NCBI GenBank assembly: GCA_024275975.1 | Contig: JAJRYC010000021.1 | Location: forward strand, 1-44,837 | Direction: 5' to 3' | Origin: Nitrospirota bacterium | GTDB lineage: Bacteria > Nitrospirota > Thermodesulfovibrionia > Thermodesulfovibrionales > UBA6898 | DNA length: 44,837 nucleotides | Shown: positions 34,450-41,926 of the stretch, piece after piece | How the letters are laid out: every line of letters starts with the position of its first letter | How positions within the stretch are numbered: position 1 is the stretch's first letter | Made by a program: the position numbers and the translations under genes | Notes under the pieces: generated by a model | What the model was told of the DNA's origin: nothing | What the model saw: the letters and a program-made list of their open reading frames with translations, nothing else | Databases searched by the model: none

Positions 34450-35691
34450 TTAAACCGTAACCGTCTGGAAAGGGGCTTTTCTTATGAAATTGATATATCC
34501 TAGATTTCCCTTTATCGCTTCTTCTTTCAGCCTGCCGACAGGGATTTTATTCTTTATAAGGTTTGTATAGATGCCGGCATTAGTCAAATCACCGATGAAG
34601 ATGATGCCGACAAGAAAATCATCCCTAAAAACAAGCTTCCTGTAACTGTCAATACGGTCATCGGTAATCACTTCATAACCCTCTGTAGCCGGCTCAATAA
34701 GCCCGACTGCTATCACCGGTACACCGGAGATGTCCGTTGCGTTCATCACACTGAGAAATCCTCCATATCTTATGTTTTCGCCGGTCATGTTTTTGCCGGC
34801 GAGCCTGCCCATCTCTTCGGCGTTTGTCCAGAGGGCGTTTACGGAAGGCATGCCGGTGATCAGGTCCCGATATTCAACCACATCACCCGCAGCATAAATA
34901 TCAGACATACAGGTCTGCAGGTATTCGTTTATCAGTACGCCGTTGCCGGTTTCTATCCTGGAGTTTTTCAGGACATCGACATTAGGTTTTACACCAGCCG
35001 CGACAATAACAATATCGGCCTTAATGACTTTTCCGGAAGAAAGCCTGACCGCTTCAACCATGTCCCGTTTTCGTATCACCTCTTTAATTGTATTATCGGT
35101 TAACACTCCGATATCTCCGTTCAGCAAGACTTTTGAAATAATCCGGGAACCCCTTTTATCAAGCCTCTGATCAAGGATCTCCTCAAGTTTTTCGATGATC
35201 GTTACATTAAGGCCTGAATGCTTTAGCGAGATTGCGATCTTGATCCCGACAAGTCCGCCGCCCAATACAACGGCATCTTCCCTGCCCCTGCAATACTCCC
35301 TTATTCCGAGCGCGTCTTCCATCGTCCTAATTGTAAAGACACCTTTTCCTCCGAGACCTGGAATATCGGGCATCACCGGACTGCTGCCGGTCGCGATGAG
35401 GAGCTTATCGAAATTGAGCCTTTTGCCTGAAGACAATATCACCTCTTTTGACTTGGCGTCAACACCCGCCGCCTTTTCATAGATGACCCCGATTCCGTAT
35501 TTTTCGACCGGGTCTTCAGGGAAATTTATATCCATTCCATCTTTTTCTATCAAATACGGTATCATCGGCCTGTAATAAGCATTCACCTTTTCTCCGGAAA
35601 TCATCGTGATCTCCGCGTCTTCATCCCTGCCGCGTATCGCCCTTGAAGCCGATATTCCGGCGATGCCGCCGCCGATAATTATATGACGCAT
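34450..35691 (-). CDS. FAD/NAD(P)-dependent oxidoreductase linked to CO dehydrogenase (FNOR)
   Basis: A 413-residue flavoprotein of the pyridine nucleotide-disulfide reductase class II/NADH:rubredoxin reductase type. FAD-binding HIIIGGGIAGISASRAIRGR opens the chain; AVVLGGGLVGIKIAISL (about 142-158) is the NAD(P) Rossmann motif; SDIYAAGDVVEYRDL is the second FAD motif. There is no redox CxxxxC. It follows cooF with no gap in the order cooS-cooF-FNOR, a known arrangement in anaerobes, where it probably passes electrons from CooF to NAD(P)+. GGAGGT lies inside the end of cooF. The electron acceptor cannot be fixed from sequence. Confidence 0.92.
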   Translation of the reverse strand: MRHIIIGGGIAGISASRAIRGRDEDAEITMISGEKVNAYYRPMIPYLIEKDGMDINFPEDPVEKYGIGVIYEKAAGVDAKSKEVILSSGKRLNFDKLLIATGSSPVMPDIPGLGGKGVFTIRTMEDALGIREYCRGREDAVVLGGGLVGIKIAISLKHSGLNVTIIEKLEEILDQRLDKRGSRIISKVLLNGDIGVLTDNTIKEVIRKRDMVEAVRLSSGKVIKADIVIVAAGVKPNVDVLKNSRIETGNGVLINEYLQTCMSDIYAAGDVVEYRDLITGMPSVNALWTNAEEMGRLAGKNMTGENIRYGGFLSVMNATDISGVPVIAVGLIEPATEGYEVITDDRIDSYRKLVFRDDFLVGIIFIGDLTNAGIYTNLIKNKIPVGRLKEEAIKGNLGYINFIRKAPFQTVTV

Positions 35692-36183
35692 CTATACCTC
35701 CCTCTCTGTCCCGGCAAGTACCAGCCTATGCCTTTTTTCCTGCTGAAACTGATCAATATCAACTAACACCAGCGCCCCCGTGGGGCATGAGCGTACGCAC
35801 GCGGGCATATCAAGCTTATAGCAGCCGTCGCATTTGACCGCGATATGTTTCTCCCCGTCCCTTGTTATTACTCCGAAAGGACAGACCATCACACATGTCC
35901 AGCAGCCGATGCAACGTTCTTTCCGTCGCCTCACAAGACCCTTTTCATCCCTGTAAAGACATCCGCTTATACAAGCATTAAGGCATGGAGCATCCTCACA
36001 GTGCCTGCATAAGACCGGCATCATTATCTCTTCCGTTGCCTCCAGAAACAGCCTCTTCATCGGTGGCGGCGACTGCAAGACTGCGGAAAAGAGATCCTTA
36101 TCCTTTGAGTGCTGAACAGCGCACCCTATTTCACAACTCCTGCATCCCATGCATTTTTCCGGCTTGACGAATATCTGTTTCAT
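35692..36183 (-). CDS. cooF: CooF-like 4Fe-4S electron-transfer protein
   Basis: A 163-residue polyferredoxin of the CooF/HycB/DmsB type. Four cysteine clusters are visible: CMGCRSCEIGCAVQHS, CRHCEDAPCLNACISGCL, CIGCWTCVMVCPFGV and CDGCYKLDMPACVRSCPTGA. This is enough for four [4Fe-4S] clusters, as in CooF. It would carry electrons from the CO dehydrogenase CooS to the FAD oxidoreductase. It starts 15 bases after the cooS stop with GGGGGGTGAC ahead and ends directly next to the flavoprotein ATG. No membrane segment is present. Confidence 0.94.
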   Translation of the reverse strand: MKQIFVKPEKCMGCRSCEIGCAVQHSKDKDLFSAVLQSPPPMKRLFLEATEEIMMPVLCRHCEDAPCLNACISGCLYRDEKGLVRRRKERCIGCWTCVMVCPFGVITRDGEKHIAVKCDGCYKLDMPACVRSCPTGALVLVDIDQFQQEKRHRLVLAGTEREV

Positions 36184-36198
36184 GTCACCCCCCTACGA

Positions 36199-38100
36199 CT
36201 AAAGCCCGAGACCCTTACGTCTCTCGCCTATAACCGAGATGAGGGTTTTCGCTGCCTTAACCGGATCGGTCTCAACAATGAAATAGCCCCCGAAGAGGTC
36301 TTTTGCTGTTGATGTCAGGACCTCTGTAACAAGCTTGCTGCCCAATACAGGCGGAACAACACCCAAGTGGGTTGGAATTCCCGCGGCAACAGCCCATGTG
36401 CCGATGGCAACCGCCTTTTCCGTGACCGCTTCCGGCGCCGAGGCAACAATTGGGAGTTTGTCCAGATCGACCCCGAGTTTGTCCGCAATAGCAACTGCAA
36501 GATCCGCCGCCCTTGAGGTGTCAACGCATGAGCCCATATGGAGCACAAGGGGCAGAGGCCCGCCGAGACCCGCAGCCTGACCGATTGCAGTAAGCACTGC
36601 TTTCAGTCCGGGGCCCGCGTATTTTTCCGTTGCCTCGGGCGTCATGAACCCGTGCCTTGCGAACGCTCCTGATGCACAGCCTGTCGCAAGTATCAGGACA
36701 TTGTTCTTTGCAAGCTCCCTGATCATCGCCAGGTAGTTTGCATCCTGCGTTACTTTTACTGTATTACATCCCGCAAAAAGGCAGACACCGTAAATATTGC
36801 CGGAAACTATATTGTCTATTAATGGCTTTAAAGGGTCTTCCCTGTCAAGAAGCGAAAGGGCGGAAAGGATTGCTTCGACCGAAAACCCGGCAAACGCAGT
36901 ACTGGATATGTCCGGTATGTTTATTCTGCCGGAGTCTCTTTTCTTAAACGCCACGATAGCAGCCTCTATTATCTTCCTCGCGCACTCCTTTGCGTCCGGC
37001 TCATGGAATTCTATATGCTCCGCTTTCGGGATCTTTGCGATAGGCATGGTTGTTATTAATTTGGTATGAAAGCATTCCGCGATACCGGCAAGCGACGGCA
37101 TAATGCACTGATAGTCAACTACCATGGCATCAAGCGCTCCTGTGAGAATCACGGCCTCCTGGGAGACAGAGCTCGTTGCCATGGGGATCTTGTGCCTCAT
37201 CATTATCTCATTACCCGTACAGCAGACACCCACAACATTTATTCCGTCAGACGCGCCCGCGGCCTTTGCACTGTCGTTAAGGACCTTTTCACCGGCAACC
37301 TGCACGAGAATGTCACTTAAAAGCGGGTTGTGTCCGTGAAGAGCTATGTTTACGGCATTTTTATTAAGCACTCCGAGATTGGCACGAGTTGCAACAGGAG
37401 AAGGCGTTCCGAACAATATGTCCGCAATATCCGTTGCGATATGGCATGCCGCATAGTCAGCCAGTGCGCATTTAACGGCGCCGAGGATGATATTTACCGG
37501 GTCTGAATCAACACCATATGTTGTCCTGTGCATGGATTCGGCTATGGAACTGTCAATGCCGGTCGGGACAACCCCGAGCTTCAGGAACGTATCGACCCGG
37601 CCTTTTGTGACTGTTGTCACGGCCCACGTCAAGGGAGTTTCCTTCTCGGAAAAATCTTCCAGTGCCTTCATCGCCACATCTTCAGCTATCTCGTTTATCT
37701 CTCTGCCGTCAACGCTGACGCCGATCCTGGCGGCCACTGCCTTTAATTTGTTCTCGTCCCTGATCGGGTAATCAGGCGCTTCTCCTTTTGCCGCCTTCAG
37801 CAGTGTATGCGCCATATGCTTTGCGTGGGCGCCATGAGAAGCCGTGCCGGCGGCAATAGCCCTCGACAACCCCCTGGACACCATTATATCGGCATTAGCG
37901 CCGCATACTCCCGTCCTGGGTCCGTCTTCAAAGGGACTGATCCTGCACGGCCCCTGCAGGCAGTGTCTGCAGCAGAGACCTGCTTCTCCGAAGCCACACT
38001 GGGGCACTTGAGCGGCACACCTGTCCCATACAGTGCTGATTCCGGCCTTTTCAGCGCTTTCAAGAGCTGAAAGCGTCGCCTTGTCAATAGATCTTTCCAT
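36199..38100 (-). CDS. cooS: Anaerobic Ni-Fe carbon monoxide dehydrogenase catalytic subunit
   Basis: A 633-residue CooS that oxidises CO to CO2 at a Ni-4Fe-4S C-cluster. The N-terminal cysteines for clusters D and B are in VPQCGFGEAGLCCRHCLQGP. C-cluster ligands are expected in HGHNPLLSDIL (His), GVCCTGNEIMMRH, LFAGCNTVKVTQD, LATGCASGAFARHGFM and LHMGSCVDTSRA, all present. ATG 38100 is chosen because AGGAGG lies six bases ahead and the protein then begins MERSIDKATLSALE; a longer frame to 38127 has no signal. It heads the three-gene unit cooS-cooF-FNOR; no Ni insertion gene (cooC) or hydrogenase is nearby, so the module probably feeds CO electrons to NAD(P) or serves as a CO/redox balance enzyme. 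Confidence 0.96.
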   Translation of the reverse strand: MERSIDKATLSALESAEKAGISTVWDRCAAQVPQCGFGEAGLCCRHCLQGPCRISPFEDGPRTGVCGANADIMVSRGLSRAIAAGTASHGAHAKHMAHTLLKAAKGEAPDYPIRDENKLKAVAARIGVSVDGREINEIAEDVAMKALEDFSEKETPLTWAVTTVTKGRVDTFLKLGVVPTGIDSSIAESMHRTTYGVDSDPVNIILGAVKCALADYAACHIATDIADILFGTPSPVATRANLGVLNKNAVNIALHGHNPLLSDILVQVAGEKVLNDSAKAAGASDGINVVGVCCTGNEIMMRHKIPMATSSVSQEAVILTGALDAMVVDYQCIMPSLAGIAECFHTKLITTMPIAKIPKAEHIEFHEPDAKECARKIIEAAIVAFKKRDSGRINIPDISSTAFAGFSVEAILSALSLLDREDPLKPLIDNIVSGNIYGVCLFAGCNTVKVTQDANYLAMIRELAKNNVLILATGCASGAFARHGFMTPEATEKYAGPGLKAVLTAIGQAAGLGGPLPLVLHMGSCVDTSRAADLAVAIADKLGVDLDKLPIVASAPEAVTEKAVAIGTWAVAAGIPTHLGVVPPVLGSKLVTEVLTSTAKDLFGGYFIVETDPVKAAKTLISVIGERRKGLGL

Positions 38101-38130
38101 CGGATGCCTCCTGTTATTCAAAAGCAATAA

Positions 38131-38162
38131 GTATTATAACCGGTATAACCGGGGAATTCCCC
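38131..38162. promoter_or_regulatory. Palindromes upstream of cooS
   Basis: GGGGAATTCCCC (38151-38162) is a perfect 12-bp palindrome. Next to it ATAACCGG is repeated (38137-38144 and 38146-38153 region), with a TATAAT on the minus strand at 38138-38133. No TTGACA-like -35 is seen. The layout suggests an activator-dependent promoter of the CO dehydrogenase operon, but the elements do not match the CooA consensus I know (TGTCA-N6-CGACA). Confidence 0.4.
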
Positions 38163-38252
38163 TCATGAATTCTTCTTAACTATAAAACCATAAAAAACAA
38201 AAGTCAAATGCTATAATTAATACAGAATCAGGAAAACATAGAGGGTGGAAAG

Positions 38253-39497
38253 ATGACCGGATACATGATAATTATATTATTCAGTTACCTGCTTGTCCAG
38301 GGAGTTGAATACTGGCTCAAGCAGATCAATCTCAGGTATATGAGGCGGCACGGGATGAAAATTCCTCTCGGGTTTGAAGGCTTCATCGATAAATCAGTGC
38401 TGAAGAAGACCATTGACTATACAATGGAGAAGCATTCACTTTCCCTTATCGAATCCCTCTTCAGCAACGCAGTCCTCCTGGTTTTTCTTTTCGGAGGACT
38501 GCTTGATACTTACAATTCATGGATACTGTCTCTGGACCTGCCATTTGTCCCGAGCGGCGTTCTCTTTTTTCTTTTATTGACTTATGCCGGCACACTTGTT
38601 TCGATTCCTTTCAACCTTTACAGTACGTTCAGGATCGAAAACAGATACGGCTTCAACACAATGACACTGAAACTGTGGCTTGCGGATTCAGTGAAATCCC
38701 TGCTTATTTCTTCTGTTATAATCGGCCTGATACTATCCGGCGGATTCTGGATCATCCAGAAGAGTCCGGATTACTGGTGGCTCTCCATATGGGGATTCTT
38801 CTTCGCCTTCAGCATCTTTATGATGTATATCGCGCCATACGTGATCGAACCGCTTTTCAACAAGTTCACTCCTCTTGAAGGCGGTGAGATTGAAGAAAAA
38901 ATAAGGGCCATCATGAAAAAAGCCGGCATTAAAGTAAGTAGGGTCTTCAAGATTGATGCATCAAAGAGAAGCCGGCATACAAACGCGTACTTTACCGGCA
39001 TAGGAAAGGTAAAGAGGATTGTACTGTACGACACGCTTATCCGGAAAATGAACACGAACGAGATACTCGCCGTGCTCGCGCATGAAGCAGGCCACTGGAA
39101 AAAGAAACATGTCCTGAAACGAATAATCGTCCTTGAGCTGCTCTCTTTCATCGGGGCATATATATCATTCGCGATCCTAAAAACTGATTTGCCCGGAATT
39201 ATTTTCAACATACAGAACCCGACATTCTTTTCCAGCTTAATCATACTCGGGTTTATTTTCAGTATTGCCGCGGCCCCTTTTACGCCCCTGTTCAGTTATA
39301 TCTCACGAAGGCATGAATACGAAGCGGACAGATTCGCCCGCGAATTGACTTCAGATCCTGAAAGCCTGGCCACTTCTCTTATCAAACTATCGAAAGACAA
39401 CCTCTCCACGCTCCATCCCCATCCGCTCTACGCGAAGGTCTTTTACTCGCATCCCCCTGTTGTCGAGCGCGTCAGGAAGCTGAGGAAAAGCACGTAA
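38253..39497 (+). CDS. M48-family (Ste24/HtpX-like) membrane metalloprotease
   Basis: A 414-residue integral membrane zinc protease. It has four or five N-terminal membrane helices (about 3-20, 70-90, 102-125, 148-168, 175-200). The catalytic helix is ILAVLAHEAGHWKKKH (HEAGH 277-281). Two further helices (about 290-310 and 325-345) follow, then SRRHEYEADRFA, whose Glu355 is the third zinc ligand. The order and spacing are those of CAAX prenyl protease 1 (Ste24) homologues; in bacteria these degrade damaged or misfolded membrane proteins. GAGGGTGG precedes the ATG. It diverges from cooS across 152 bases. Confidence 0.94.
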   Translation: MTGYMIIILFSYLLVQGVEYWLKQINLRYMRRHGMKIPLGFEGFIDKSVLKKTIDYTMEKHSLSLIESLFSNAVLLVFLFGGLLDTYNSWILSLDLPFVPSGVLFFLLLTYAGTLVSIPFNLYSTFRIENRYGFNTMTLKLWLADSVKSLLISSVIIGLILSGGFWIIQKSPDYWWLSIWGFFFAFSIFMMYIAPYVIEPLFNKFTPLEGGEIEEKIRAIMKKAGIKVSRVFKIDASKRSRHTNAYFTGIGKVKRIVLYDTLIRKMNTNEILAVLAHEAGHWKKKHVLKRIIVLELLSFIGAYISFAILKTDLPGIIFNIQNPTFFSSLIILGFIFSIAAAPFTPLFSYISRRHEYEADRFARELTSDPESLATSLIKLSKDNLSTLHPHPLYAKVFYSHPPVVERVRKLRKST

Positions 39498-39536
39498 TGG
39501 TCAGGCATTAAGAACAGGCGGAGACAATTATGATTA

Positions 39537-39660
39537 AGAAAATCTCCCCCAACCCCTCTGATATGCCAAAGAGGGGAAGAGAAAAACAGGAACGGTAGGA
39601 AGGGAGAGAGGGGAAGAAATAATCCTCATTTCCAAAGAGGGGAAGAGAGGAACCCGGGAT
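39537..39660. repeat. Purine-rich CCAAAGAGGGGAAGAGA repeat
   Basis: CCAAAGAGGGGAAGAGA occurs exactly at 39566-39582 and 39632-39648, and AACCCCTCTG (39551-39560) is an inverse of its core, able to pair with the first copy. The composition resembles the CCCCTCTTA palindrome at 24978-25056, so both may be members of one intergenic repeat family. No coding signal is present between 39498 and 39708. Confidence 0.6.
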
Positions 39661-39708
39661 TGACCCACTCAATTGCACAAAGACTCATTTTATCTATGGA
39701 GGTTATTT

Positions 39709-40431
39709 ATGCATAACAGCAAAAAGAGATTAATTTCAGAAAAACCCGGCTACTGTCTGGCCTTATTACTGTCTTTGATCATCGTTTCGGCAATATCAGG
39801 CTGTAAAAGCAGGGAGAGCTACAGGGAGGAACTCGAACAGAAAGGGATACCGTATTCCGTTGAGAGTTTTTTGAGTGAGACAGGAAAAGGAAATTCAGAG
39901 ACAATAGAATTATTCTTAAAGGCCGGAATGGATATTAGCGCTAAAGGCCCGAAGGGTTATTCAGCCCTGATATCCGCTTCGCAGGTTAACAACATCAGGA
40001 CCATGAAGCTGCTGATTGATAACGGCGCCGACGTTAACGCCGGTGGAAACCAGGGGGAAACCGCCCTGATGTTCGCTTCACTAAGCAATAATATCGACGC
40101 AATAAAGCTGCTGATTAAAAACAACGTTGATGTTAACGCAAAAAACAACAAGGGGTACACAGCCCTGATGTTTGTTTCATCCACAGGAAACCCCGAAGTG
40201 ATGAAACTACTGATCGAAAATAGCGCCGATGTTAACGCGAAAAACAGTAAGGGGGAGACCGCCCTGATGTTCGCTTCACTGAACGATAACATCGAAGCCG
40301 TAAAACTGCTGATCGAAAACAGCGCCGATGTTAAGGTAAAAAACAACAAGGGGGAAACCGCCCTGAAATACGCGTTCCTCAATTCCAGTATCGCGTCAAT
40401 ATTACGGGAAGCCGCTTCAGGCGAAAAATAA
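39709..40431 (+). CDS. Ankyrin-repeat lipoprotein
   Basis: A 240-residue protein. After KKR comes a hydrophobic stretch and a lipobox (VSAISGC, Cys near 37), so a lipid-anchored, periplasm-facing product is expected. About six ankyrin repeats follow, strongly alike: three units contain GETALMFASL or GYTALMF, followed by VKLLIENSADVNAKN or variants. Ankyrin arrays bind proteins. ATG 39709 is chosen because GGAGGT stands five bases ahead and the signal peptide begins there; an upstream TTG at 39673 would add 12 residues before it. The last repeat ends with a short charged tail. Confidence 0.9.
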   Translation: MHNSKKRLISEKPGYCLALLLSLIIVSAISGCKSRESYREELEQKGIPYSVESFLSETGKGNSETIELFLKAGMDISAKGPKGYSALISASQVNNIRTMKLLIDNGADVNAGGNQGETALMFASLSNNIDAIKLLIKNNVDVNAKNNKGYTALMFVSSTGNPEVMKLLIENSADVNAKNSKGETALMFASLNDNIEAVKLLIENSADVKVKNNKGETALKYAFLNSSIASILREAASGEK

Positions 40432-40443
40432 TCTCTATTAAAC

Positions 40444-40499
40444 CGGACCATGGGGAAGAGACGCTTTGATATAAAGCCCCTCTTGCCGGAAATGGTCCG
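40444..40499. terminator. Long imperfect hairpin between convergent genes
   Basis: CGGACCAT (40444-40451) pairs exactly with ATGGTCCG (40492-40499), and inside it GAAGAG/CTCTT and GCTTT/AAAGC can pair further. It sits between the converging ankyrin and TPR genes, where a two-way terminator is expected. It lacks T-runs on either side, so it may act only as an RNA 3'-end barrier. Confidence 0.4.
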
Positions 40500-40528
40500 C
40501 CGGCAAAATTCCGGGGAGACCGCCTGTC

Positions 40529-41227
40529 TTAACTCTCTTTTTTCTCTCCAAGCCTGGACTCGGCTTCCTGAAAGAAAGGCGAACCGGGAAATTTGCCGGT
40601 AAGTTCCCTGTATTTAGCTTCAGCCTCTTCTTTTCTGCCCTCTTTTTCCAGGATTCTTGCCGATTCAATCAGTGCAAGGTCTTTATATATGGCGGTGTTG
40701 GCTTTATACATGGCATCGAATATCTTAAGCGCTTCTTCCTGATTGCCGGTTTTAATCTGTATCATGGCCATTTTACTGAATGCAAGAGGGAGCAGATCTT
40801 CTTTATCCGCATATCGCTTCACAAAGTCATTAAGGATCTTGAGCGCATTGTCATATTCGCCGAGTTCATAGTATGAGCTTGAGATATACAGCAGAAGACG
40901 CGGGGACTTCTTTTTATCATATGCCTGCTGGAAGAGCTCCAGGGTTTTCCGGAACTGTTCTTCTTTCGGCAATGCGGCATTTTGATACATGTTGTAGTAA
41001 ACCTTATACGCCTCATACTCAAGCTTCCTGGATTTCTGGTTCGAGGTGTAATTATAAACCAGCAGTGCGGCTACAACCAGGACAACAGTCAATACAAGCA
41101 CGCCATACGCAAAAACAGTCTTCTGTTTCTGCAGGAAGACATCTTTTATATCAAAAAACTTTTCCTTTACCTCTGTTTCCGTGGTGGCTGCTTTCTTCTT
41201 TACCCTTTTCTTTATCGCTTTTGGCAT
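40529..41227 (-). CDS. Single-pass TPR membrane protein (YfgM/BamD-like repeats)
   Basis: A 232-residue protein with a basic cytoplasmic N terminus (MPKAIKKRVKKKAA), one membrane helix (about residues 40-59: YGVLVLTVVLVVAALLVYNY) and a periplasmic array of three or four tetratricopeptide repeats (e.g. YISSSYYELGEYDNALKILN and SARILEKEGRKEEAEAKYRE). This matches the YfgM/ancillary SecYEG translocon group or outer-membrane assembly TPR proteins; I cannot choose between them. Its ATG overlaps the PHP gene stop by one base (TAATG), with AAGGAGG just before, so the two genes are translated together. Confidence 0.85.
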   Translation of the reverse strand: MPKAIKKRVKKKAATTETEVKEKFFDIKDVFLQKQKTVFAYGVLVLTVVLVVAALLVYNYTSNQKSRKLEYEAYKVYYNMYQNAALPKEEQFRKTLELFQQAYDKKKSPRLLLYISSSYYELGEYDNALKILNDFVKRYADKEDLLPLAFSKMAMIQIKTGNQEEALKIFDAMYKANTAIYKDLALIESARILEKEGRKEEAEAKYRELTGKFPGSPFFQEAESRLGEKKES

Positions 41228-41883
41228 TAAATCCTCCTTAGAGCTTTTTCAATCAGAAATTTTGAGTTTTCAAATACAGAATCAACGCCCGAATTATCAA
41301 TGCCCGCCCCAAGCAGAATCCACCTCGCCATCTCTTTTGTTATCAGGTCCGAAGGGCTATGGCTGTCTGTATTGATACATAGAGACGCCCCTGAACGCAT
41401 CGCCTCCCTTGCTACATAGCCATTGGATAATGAGTGGCCTTTTCGGGAAGTAATCTCGAGGAGCACGTTCTTCTCTTTAGCGAAGAGAATATCATCGTAC
41501 GATATCAGGCCGGGATGGGCGAGTATGTCCGCAGCGGCATTTATGGCCGCACGGTTGGTGCCTTCCTTTACAGGTTCGACAATGGTCTCTCCATGTACTA
41601 CGACAATCTGCGCGCCAAGCAGACGGGCCTCTTTCACAAGCTCATGTATCAATCCAGGAGGAGCATGCGTTATTTCAGCCCCCGGCAAAACTTCAATCGG
41701 GACCATATCACGAATCATTTTAACGGCCTTGACTATCCTCGGGACAATAAAGTCGATATTGGATGCATCAACATGGTCTGTTATTGCCAGGGCGTTGTAT
41801 CCGGCAAACTCAGCCCTCCTTATTAATTCGAAAGGTATGAGTTCCCCGTCACTGAAAATACTATGAGTATGCAAATCAATCAT
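41227..41883 (-). CDS. PHP-domain phosphoesterase
   Basis: A 218-residue PHP protein. Metal-site residues are in MIDLHTHSIFSDGELIP, AITDHVDASN, LPGAEITHAP, VVVHGE, ILAHPGLIS and INTDSHSPSDL, the usual order for the histidinol phosphatase/polymerase PHP family. It is shorter than bacterial HisK (about 270) and substrates can range from nucleotides to sugar phosphates. ATG 41883 begins right at the first motif; a longer frame to 42018 would overlap the kinase gene and is unlikely. The ribosome-binding site is weak. It follows the kinase by 43 bases, and the TPR gene follows at once. The hisD gene nearby is on the other strand, so a link to histidine synthesis is weak. Confidence 0.88.
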   Translation of the reverse strand: MIDLHTHSIFSDGELIPFELIRRAEFAGYNALAITDHVDASNIDFIVPRIVKAVKMIRDMVPIEVLPGAEITHAPPGLIHELVKEARLLGAQIVVVHGETIVEPVKEGTNRAAINAAADILAHPGLISYDDILFAKEKNVLLEITSRKGHSLSNGYVAREAMRSGASLCINTDSHSPSDLITKEMARWILLGAGIDNSGVDSVFENSKFLIEKALRRI

Positions 41884-41926
41884 TCTAAAAGATACTAAAA
41901 TACAAGGAAAAATGTAAAGCATGATG

